13,020 nt of DNA from PVC group bacterium. GTDB taxonomy: Bacteria > Verrucomicrobiota > Kiritimatiellia > SS1-B-03-39 > UBA6053. The stretch lies in NCBI GenBank assembly GCA_003565035.1, contig PXDP01000180.1, forward strand, positions 1 to 13,020, written 5' to 3'. This document shows positions 1 to 4,946 of the stretch, piece after piece. Each line of letters opens with the position of its first letter. Positions within the stretch are counted from its first letter, which is position 1. The notes beneath the pieces were generated by a model that saw only the letters and a program-made list of their open reading frames with translations, was not told where the DNA came from and made no database searches. Position numbers and translations under genes: made by a program.

Positions 1-9
1 CTAAAAACT

Positions 10-666
10 ATGAAAAACCAGATCCTCGTTTATATCTCTTTTTTGTTCATTCAGTTCTCTAATGCGGATGGACCTTCTCTGGCTTACCATCTTACGACCA
101 CACGCGAGCGCCATAGGTCTTCACCCACAATTGATGAGATCTTAATCGAACACTTTGTGACTCGATCATACAGGCACTATAAAGTTATTGTTAATGATTA
201 TATGGTTACGGAAACAGGCTTTACATCAACTGTCTTGTTTCAACCCGTTTTAAATTTTACTGAAAGCGGTCGAATCATAGAAAACTATTCTGACAATTCA
301 TTTCAGTTCAGAATCATATGGAACAACCAAGAAGAGAGACCGCTTGATGTTCTGTCGGACAATGAAAACCTGCGACTCATGTACAGCGATGAAATACGCA
401 TACTGGCTGGATTTATGAATCCAGATCCGGGTGAACGCGTTGACCAAAACCTGTACTTTCAATTTGGCCTTGAGACAGAAAAATATTCGAAGGATCATAC
501 GACTCTTTTCTACTCCCGTGATATAGAAAGAGTTATCCGGGGTGAATATTTTCGCGAACATACTCGTCGCAATGAAATATATACGACTCGATATTTTTTT
601 GTTCCCAATCTTGAATCATTGCTTCAGTATGCGAAGGAACGCATTGGCGACAGAATGATGAAATAA
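10..666 (+). CDS. Hypothetical exported protein, AT-rich gene
   Basis: A 218-residue protein of no family I recognise. The first ~19 residues form a short hydrophobic signal peptide (Lys at residue 2, then a stretch rich in Ile, Leu and Phe), with a plausible cleavage site near Asn-Ala-Asp at residues 18-20, so the mature protein is probably periplasmic or outer-membrane associated. The rest is soluble, rich in Tyr, Phe, Arg and Glu, and has no Cys or visible metal or nucleotide motif. The ATG at 10 is the first in frame, but the window starts just upstream, so a ribosome site cannot be judged. Base composition is clearly more AT-rich than the act genes, which suggests separate acquisition. 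The stop at 664-666 lies only about 40 bases before a broken permease gene. The reading frame is convincing; the function is unknown. Confidence 0.6.
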   Translation: MKNQILVYISFLFIQFSNADGPSLAYHLTTTRERHRSSPTIDEILIEHFVTRSYRHYKVIVNDYMVTETGFTSTVLFQPVLNFTESGRIIENYSDNSFQFRIIWNNQEERPLDVLSDNENLRLMYSDEIRILAGFMNPDPGERVDQNLYFQFGLETEKYSKDHTTLFYSRDIERVIRGEYFREHTRRNEIYTTRYFFVPNLESLLQYAKERIGDRMMK

Positions 667-700
667 ACAAAGGTGCTTCTGTCTCCGCCCGCTGGATTTA

Positions 701-1027
701 ATCCATGCGGGCCGCGTGGACGGTGCCAGCGAATTCGGGATTTACTGGCATGTGGCCTTGCCGGTGGTGCGCCCCACGATCGGTGCCTTCACTCTAATCG
801 CCTTTATGGGCTCGTGGAACAGTTTTCTCTGGCCGCAAGTGGTTTTGCAGTCCAGTGATTTGTTTACCCTGCCGATTGCCCTGAATCAGTTGATCGGTTT
901 ATACAATGATGACTATGGCGCGCTGATGGCCGGGACTTTGCTGGCCGTCCTGCCGGTTGTCCTGCTGTTTTTCCTGCTTCAGAAGGAATTTATCAGCGGA
1001 CTGACCGAAGGTGCCGTGAAAGGCTGA
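701..1027 (+). pseudogene. C-terminal remnant of MalG-type sugar ABC transporter permease
   Basis: Only the last ~107 residues of an inner-membrane permease of the carbohydrate (CUT1, MalG-like) ABC transporters remain; whole members are about 270-300 residues. The frame enters the family in the middle of the EAA loop, which docks on the ATPase: residues AGRVDGASEFGIYWHVALP fit the conserved pattern with its Gly and final Leu-Pro. It continues through two membrane segments (around 790-850 and 920-990) to a typical ending, FISGLTEGAVKG, and a TGA at 1025-1027. The N-terminal membrane segments and the start of the EAA motif are missing, and the frame is closed by a stop at 659-661. A GTG at 716 could start a shorter peptide, but this would not make a working permease. 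Family assignment is firm from sequence; loss of function is inferred from the truncation. Confidence 0.85.
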
Positions 1028-1057
1028 TGCATAAACAAAATCGGATGGGCGGTTTAG

Positions 1058-1192
1058 GATAACACGGCAAATGATGATTGGTCGGTACCTGCCGATGAAA
1101 AGGATCCGGTCGTCGACTTGAACCACGCATTGAAGATTGATACAAAACACAATGTAAGGCCGATCCCGGTGCTTGAGCCCAACAATAATTGA
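1058..1192 (+). pseudogene. Possible C-terminal tail of a lost gene
   Basis: After a stop at 1055-1057 this frame is open for 44 codons and ends with TGA at 1190-1192, just before the ribosome site of the next gene. It has no start codon near its beginning. The peptide is hydrophilic and its ending (RPIPVLEPNNN) reads like a real protein terminus. It could be the tail of a gene whose front was lost when the neighbouring permease was broken, or simply a chance open frame. No family recognised. Confidence 0.2.
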
Positions 1193-1204
1193 ATGGAGGT
1201 TGTG

Positions 1205-2500
1205 ATGAAAGCTTGCGAGATAATTTTTTCACTGTTGATTTTGCCGATGGTGGTACCTTCGCTTGTCATTGCAAACGATAGCAAAACACCGGAGTGGGTA
1301 ATAGAATCGGTCCCAGAGCGACTAGAGGGCTTGTTGGCCCAAGGAGTTATGTTTGATGTAGAAATGAAAGGCTTTTTTTTGCTTCCTGTGAACAGAACGG
1401 GTAGGTGGACGTTTCTTTCGCCCGAAGGCGAGCACCTCACTTCTTTCGAGGTTCCGGATGGTGCATCAAGGATTGTCGATGGTGAACAATCAAGATTATT
1501 TCTAGGTTTCGTGACACCCAACCGGATTTATCCCGTCGCTAAAAACGAAATGACCGGAGTGTCTTTTGAAACGGTAGATGGTTTGAATGTGCGTGGACAT
1601 CGCGCCAGGGACCGGACGCTGTTTGCCCGGTGGGGTTACAGTTCCTATCCTTTTGGAGAAGATTCACGTGCACCACTGGCCGGATTTACTGTTTATGACC
1701 AGGATGGACGTATCGTTCTGGAGAAGGGTGAAGATTCCGGTTTTTTCTTTAGGCAATTACTGGACGAGGCGGTTGTGGTTGCCGACCATCCGGATGAAAG
1801 GGAGAGTAGATTCAAGCTCATCGGGTTTGATGGAAAGATCAAGGCGACCTTTGGTGAACCTCGCGGAGATGAGGTAATATCGAGTCTTTTCAGTCAGAGA
1901 TGCAGAGAGTATATCGCTGTTAGTACCCTTCGCTTGATTGAGTCCAAGTGGAAGAGAACGTTCGAGATATACCGTGATGACGGAAGGAAGGTGGCTCATA
2001 TCGAGGATAGCCAAGGTGTCATGTGGAGATTTCATGGTCATTATTTCATCGGTCTTTCCATGAGGCATGACCGATGGGAGGGTCGTTTCCAAATCTATAA
2101 CCTGCAAACGGGAGCCCAAATCAAATTTACGCAAAATCTGCAGACTGGCAGGCGGGAGGGCGGTGATATCGTGGAGGTCGCCGATATTCCAAACCCCGAA
2201 TTCAACTCCTTGCGCCCAAATACGTTCAGCGGGGGCGAGCGGTTGATGGTTTTTCGGGTGCAAGACGAGGAGAAAGGTGGCTCGTTTCTTCGGGCTTGCG
2301 TGCTGGATGTGTCCACCTCCGAAATCGTCTGGACGGGTGAACCGCAACAATATCAGGTGGAAGGCGAAAACGTGGAAGGATATAAGATCATCGAACGTTA
2401 TATAGGGTACCCGGTACCCGGCGACCCCGACGCACTCTTCATCTTTACCGAAGCGCATGGGCCTTCCATCCTCCGCCGGATTCCGCCCGTGAATAAATAG
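1205..2500 (+). CDS. Exported hypothetical protein with beta-propeller-like repeats
   Basis: A 431-residue protein of unknown function. ATG at 1205 is preferred over the upstream in-frame ATG at 1193 because GGAGG (1195-1199) sits five bases before it. Residues 1-23 are a classical signal peptide (Lys-2, hydrophobic core, Val-Ile-Ala before Asn-24), so the protein is exported. The mature part contains similar strand-turn-strand units with Asp/Glu-x-Gly or Thr-Gly turns: about 161-171 (FTVYDQDGRIV), 203-216, 253-266, 295-308, and weaker ones near 68-78 and 362-376. The spacing of 42-67 residues suits blades of a beta-propeller of WD40, PQQ or 6-bladed type; this is inference. No catalytic residues, membrane anchor or lipobox are seen. 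The gene stands alone between a broken permease and a broken ArsA gene, whose sequence starts immediately after the stop codon. Confidence 0.7.
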   Translation: MKACEIIFSLLILPMVVPSLVIANDSKTPEWVIESVPERLEGLLAQGVMFDVEMKGFFLLPVNRTGRWTFLSPEGEHLTSFEVPDGASRIVDGEQSRLFLGFVTPNRIYPVAKNEMTGVSFETVDGLNVRGHRARDRTLFARWGYSSYPFGEDSRAPLAGFTVYDQDGRIVLEKGEDSGFFFRQLLDEAVVVADHPDERESRFKLIGFDGKIKATFGEPRGDEVISSLFSQRCREYIAVSTLRLIESKWKRTFEIYRDDGRKVAHIEDSQGVMWRFHGHYFIGLSMRHDRWEGRFQIYNLQTGAQIKFTQNLQTGRREGGDIVEVADIPNPEFNSLRPNTFSGGERLMVFRVQDEEKGGSFLRACVLDVSTSEIVWTGEPQQYQVEGENVEGYKIIERYIGYPVPGDPDALFIFTEAHGPSILRRIPPVNK

Positions 2501-2502
2501 AG

Positions 2503-2640
2503 GGGAAGGGTGGGGTGGGGAAGACTTCGCTCTCCTGCGCCTCCGCCATTCGTTTGGCCGATGAAGGCAAACGCGTGCTGCTGGTCAGCACCGACCCCGC
2601 CTCCAACCTTGACGAGGTGCTTCGTGGTCATCCCTTGGCA
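2503..2640 (+). pseudogene. N-terminal P-loop remnant of ArsA-type ATPase
   Basis: The frame reads GKGGVGKTSLSCASAIRLA and then LLVSTDPASNLDEVL. These are the deviant Walker A motif and the A' region (Ser-Thr-Asp-Pro-Ala-Ser-Asn) of ArsA/Get3-type ATPases, which drive arsenite pumps or handle tail-anchored proteins. The family's first ~10-15 residues (a beta strand before the P-loop) and start codon are absent: the frame has a stop at 2494-2496, inside the end of the preceding gene, and homology begins at 2503. After about position 2640 likeness to the family fades, although the frame stays open to 2778. Only ~46 of the usual 300-580 residues survive, so this is a non-functional fragment. A GTG at 2515 lies inside the P-loop and would not give a working ATPase. 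Identity is sure from the motifs; the right boundary is approximate. Confidence 0.85.
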
Positions 2641-2692
2641 GGCCCGGGAACCCGTCGGTGCGAAGGCACTGAATCAGCGGCTCGAGTGACGG

Positions 2693-2930
2693 TCAATCCC
2701 GGTTATTCCGTCTTTCGCGAACCCTTCGTAGAATTTGTGCATCGTCCTGATGCCTCGGATCTGGAATCGAACTCTTGATCGTCTCCAAATCGTCCAAATG
2801 AATCCAATACGTCTCGGATTCTCCATAGGGCGCAGAAACGCGACGGGTCCATGCCTCTTCGAATGCAAATGGCGGCGTGGTGTCGATTCAACAACACCAG
2901 CAAATCTTCAAAGTCCGGGACCGTGTCCAT
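2693..2930 (-). pseudogene. Deleted, frameshifted nucleotidyltransferase-like gene
   Basis: Two pieces of one gene are joined out of frame. Reading leftward from ATG at 2930, the first 18 residues (MDTVPDFEDLLVLLNRHH) match the start of small nucleotidyltransferase-fold proteins of the type found in AbiEii-like or MNT-like two-gene cassettes. From about 2878 the likeness jumps to the +1 frame, which reads to a TGA at 2693-2695 and carries a typical C-terminus, with SAPYGESETYWIHLDDLETI and then SSIPDPRHQDDAQILRRVR. The central part, with the Gly-Ser/Gly-Gly nucleotide motif and metal-binding acids, is missing, so about 100 codons have been lost and the protein cannot be active. The ATG overlaps the end of the upstream gene by 23 bases, the arrangement expected of a translationally coupled pair. 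The assignment rests on remembered family sequence and needs a search. Confidence 0.7.
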
Positions 2931-3147
2931 GCGCTTGTTCCTTTGCCCGTTCCACAATCTCAACTTCTTTTCGCAGAGCTACTAAAGCGGACAACCTCGC
3001 TTTGGCCCCTTGCGCCTGCCAATAATCCAAATCCCAGTCGTCAGCCTCTTGAAAAGAATGGGCACGATTGCCCACCATGCGCGCCCGGCGCGCCAGAGAG
3101 CGTTTGGAAATGGCATCGGCAGATGGTGGCGTTGAGGCAATATTCAT
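2908..3147 (-). CDS. Small conserved hypothetical partner of nucleotidyltransferase
   Basis: A 79-residue soluble protein with an intact frame from ATG at 3147 to the stop at 2908. It is highly charged and probably helical: a basic stretch (KRSLARRARM, residues 15-24), an acidic aromatic stretch (EADDWDLDYW, 34-43), then a Lys/Glu-rich helix. No enzyme motif or membrane segment is visible. It resembles small proteins I associate with the gene upstream of nucleotidyltransferase-like proteins in PVC-group bacteria, and its 3' end overlaps the nucleotidyltransferase remnant that follows. A role as the antitoxin-like or regulatory half of such a cassette is inference from context. A purine-rich AGGA lies about 9 bases before the start. 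If it did pair with the remnant it is now an orphan, yet it has not decayed. Confidence 0.5.
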   Translation of the reverse strand: MNIASTPPSADAISKRSLARRARMVGNRAHSFQEADDWDLDYWQAQGAKARLSALVALRKEVEIVERAKEQAHGHGPGL

Positions 3148-3219
3148 AACGTAAATCCTAATACATCTCCATAGGAAATGAAAGCCTTATGATCCTGGAA
3201 ATTTCATCAAATCCAGACA

Positions 3220-3597
3220 CTACCACAGGGTTTTGACGTTGTATTTCCGAATCTCCGGATCTTGGGATAACAGCGTCAGATCATCAACTTGCGCTTGCGA
3301 AACCAGCATCCGGTCGAATGGATCCCGATGGATTAAAGGAAGGGAGCGATAGGCGGCAAGGTGTTCCTCTTTTATGTGAAGCATTTCATACCCCAAAGAG
3401 GAGAGTTCTTGGAAATAATCTGCGGGAAGATCGATCTTGCCAATGTTTTGCTTGATGGAAAGTTCCCAGATGGATGCATGGCTTACCATGACTCGATTTG
3501 AGGCGTCCTGAAGGATATTCTTTACCGTCTTGGATAATCGGGCTGTCTCACCGGTTGCCCAAAGCAAAGTATGTGTGTCCAGTAAATAGGCTTTCAT
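3220..3597 (-). CDS. vapC: VapC-like PIN-domain toxin
   Basis: A 125-residue PIN-domain protein, the usual length for the family, predicted to be a Mg-dependent ribonuclease acting on RNA in the cytoplasm as the toxin of a type II toxin-antitoxin pair. The expected acidic residues are present: Asp-7 in the opening LLDTHTLLW, Glu-45 in SIWELSIK, Asp-92 and Asp-95 in RDPFDRML, and Asp-113 near the end, so it looks catalytically intact. The frame extends 16 codons upstream to 3645, but ATG at 3597 is chosen because it gives the canonical PIN start and begins one base after the antitoxin stop codon, which implies coupled translation. It belongs to the COG3744-like group of PIN toxins paired with Phd/YefM-type antitoxins. 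The target RNA is unknown. Confidence 0.9.
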   Translation of the reverse strand: MKAYLLDTHTLLWATGETARLSKTVKNILQDASNRVMVSHASIWELSIKQNIGKIDLPADYFQELSSLGYEMLHIKEEHLAAYRSLPLIHRDPFDRMLVSQAQVDDLTLLSQDPEIRKYNVKTLW

Positions 3598-3598
3598 T

Positions 3599-3838
3599 TT
3601 ATGGATCGACTCCAAACGCAGCTGCTTCTTCAGCGTCCCAGACATCGAAGTTCTCGTTCAGTTTGATTTTCCCTTCAAAATGACCCAATCTTTTCCCCGC
3701 TGATGCAGGTTGATACGGGATGATCTGGACCATGGGTTTTCCGGCCCTTCCGAGGGTAATCGGCTCCCTTGTGGTGACAACATGCTCTACCAAAGCCGAT
3801 AATTGCGCTTTGCTTTCCGTGATGGTCAGTGTTTTCAT
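3599..3838 (-). CDS. Phd/YefM-type antitoxin
   Basis: A 79-residue protein that starts MKTLTITESKAQLSALVEHV, the classic opening of Phd/YefM antitoxins, in which a short beta strand and helix dimerise and bind the operator DNA. The middle (PITLGRAGKPMVQIIPY, residues 26-42) is the usual second half of the DNA-binding fold. The C-terminal ~30 residues are acidic and probably unfolded until they wrap around the PIN toxin and block its active site. The gene comes first in a two-gene - strand operon, and its TAA stop is followed one base later by the toxin ATG. Autoregulation through the operator upstream of 3838 is expected for the family. No strong ribosome site is visible before the start. Confidence 0.9.
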   Translation of the reverse strand: MKTLTITESKAQLSALVEHVVTTREPITLGRAGKPMVQIIPYQPASAGKRLGHFEGKIKLNENFDVWDAEEAAAFGVDP

Positions 3839-3841
3839 ACA

Positions 3842-3873
3842 GATACAAGACCAGACCAGACCAGATTTGTCAA
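3842..3873 (-). promoter_or_regulatory. Candidate promoter/operator of the toxin-antitoxin operon
   Basis: On the - strand a perfect TTGACA (-35) occupies 3873-3868. The -10 is weak: TCTTGT lies at the ideal 17-base spacing (3850-3845) and TGTATC at 20 bases (3847-3842), neither close to TATAAT. The start codon of the antitoxin is at 3838, so a transcript would have almost no leader. The stretch between the boxes is made of the tandem repeat described separately, which makes it a natural place for the antitoxin to bind. Call based on position and the -35 match only. Confidence 0.35.
3849..3865. repeat. Tandem GACCA repeat upstream of the antitoxin gene
   Basis: Three perfect head-to-tail copies of GACCA (3849-3863), with the first two bases of a fourth, lie 11 bases upstream of the antitoxin start, inside the presumed promoter spacer. 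A five-base unit does not match the DNA helical turn, so it may be a slippage product. A change in copy number would alter promoter spacing in steps of five bases. Confidence 0.6.
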
Positions 3874-4283
3874 CGTTTATATCCTGTGGAAATTTTCACT
3901 GGACCGGTATGTGACGCTGGAGGAAATGAGCAGGGTTGGAGGCAGTCCACCCGCGACCCCGATCCCGCGTCATCACACCGCCGCCTGGATTTCCGAAAAA
4001 CGCACCAATTTTTTGCTGGGAGGAGAGCTCTAAATGAAGGCATTTTCAGTTGTGGGTTCGGGGTACCATGAGGTCGCAGTGAATAGGGATCTCCTATGTC
4101 CGATTTACCCCTTCTATCTTTCTGTCAATCTTTGCGCTTTTTCCGTTTGACGAATGCGGTTTCGTAGGGTTAAGAGAGGATCTTCTGAAAAAGTGAAATT
4201 TTTAACGATTCCGGCGATGCCCGCAGAATTTCCTGAGCTTCTCCGTGATCATTCCACCGTGTCGACCCAAACTTTTAACGCTC
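3874..4283. other. Intergenic region ahead of the act operon; no convincing gene
   Basis: About 410 bases separate the divergent toxin-antitoxin promoter from actA. A + strand frame open to the TAA at 4031-4033 ends in a plausible peptide (WISEKRTNFLLGGEL) but has no credible start. Directly after it an AGGAGAG (4021-4027) precedes ATG at 4034 of a 38-codon frame ending at 4150; I cannot support it as a gene. The act promoter must lie here. The best match found is TTGACG at 4147-4152, but 17 bases later only a poor TTAAGA follows. No tRNA or clear terminator is seen. Confidence 0.4.
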
Positions 4284-4946
4284 ATGTCATCGCAACTCTT
4301 TACTTCCAAGCATAATACGCTGGCCCGATTGACGCTTCTGATCCTGGTGCTCGGCGGCGCGGGTTTTCTGGGAATCATGGATATGATCCATCGGTCTCCT
4401 TATGTCCGTTACACCAAAGTGCGGCGCGAGCAGCCGGTGCCTTTCAGTCACAAACACCACAGTAACCTTGGGATTGATTGCCGTTATTGCCACACCTCGG
4501 TGGAAGTCAGTGGTTTTGCGAATGTTCCGCCGACTCAGACTTGTATGAACTGTCACAACATCATGTGGAACGAGTCGCCGATGCTGGAGCCGGTGCGGGA
4601 AAGCTGGGCCACGGGAGAGTCGCTGGAATGGACGCGGGTGCATGATTTGCCTGATTTCGTGTACTTTAACCATTCGATTCACGTGAACAAGGGGATTGGC
4701 TGCGCGACCTGTCATGGCCGGGTGGATCAGATGCCGCTGATGTGGAAAGAAAAACCGCTGTACATGAAGTGGTGTCTGGAATGTCACCGCGATCCGGCGG
4801 CCAATGTGCGGCCGAAGGATAAAATTTTCGACATGGCCTTTGACCCGGCGAGTCTGTCCCGCGAAGAGCGCGAGCAGCTTGTCGAGGAATATGGCATTGA
4901 TCACGCCGATCACCGTCTCACCAACTGCTGGATTTGTCACCGCTAA
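4284..4946 (+). CDS. actA: ACIII subunit ActA, pentaheme cytochrome c
   Basis: A 220-residue membrane-anchored cytochrome c, the periplasmic electron-transfer subunit that opens the operon. It has five CXXCH heme sites at residues 66-70 (CRYCH), 87-91 (CMNCH), 140-144 (CATCH), 164-168 (CLECH) and 215-219 (CWICH), matching the five hemes of ActA. One membrane segment at about 14-34 anchors it, with the bulk in the periplasm. Family hallmarks include REQPVPFSHKHH (48-59) and WTRVHDLPDFVYFNHSIHV (116-134); His residues there probably serve as sixth heme ligands. ATG at 4284 is chosen since it gives the family's usual N-terminus; an in-frame GTG at 4245 would add 13 residues, and neither start has a good Shine-Dalgarno sequence. 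The TAA stop shares its last base with the actB start (TAATG). In ACIII, ActA passes electrons from ActB towards the acceptor. Confidence 0.95.
   Translation: MSSQLFTSKHNTLARLTLLILVLGGAGFLGIMDMIHRSPYVRYTKVRREQPVPFSHKHHSNLGIDCRYCHTSVEVSGFANVPPTQTCMNCHNIMWNESPMLEPVRESWATGESLEWTRVHDLPDFVYFNHSIHVNKGIGCATCHGRVDQMPLMWKEKPLYMKWCLECHRDPAANVRPKDKIFDMAFDPASLSREEREQLVEEYGIDHADHRLTNCWICHR

Noticed and set aside
673..858. Open frame of 61 codons overlapping the permease remnant
   Set aside because: Out of frame with the clear permease homology; its peptide has no family features.
1373..1380. Run of eight T in the exported-protein gene as a phase-variation tract
   Set aside because: It encodes Phe-Phe in an intact frame and is too short on its own to claim switching.
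2408..2422. Palindrome with two GGTACC-type arms near the end of the exported-protein gene
   Set aside because: It encodes an ordinary Tyr-Pro-Val-Pro stretch inside an intact gene, with no T run after it, so it is not a terminator or evident site.
4108..4170. GTCAA and TTGAC arms with TTGACG read as an act promoter with hairpin
   Set aside because: The arms are only five bases with a long loop, and the -10 match is poor, so I list it only as a possibility inside the intergenic entry.
4287..4940. Long open frame on the - strand opposite actA, and similar ones opposite actB, actC, actD, actE and actF
   Set aside because: They mirror GC-rich coding sequence of well-identified + strand genes, and their translations are rich in His, Arg and Gly with no family likeness.
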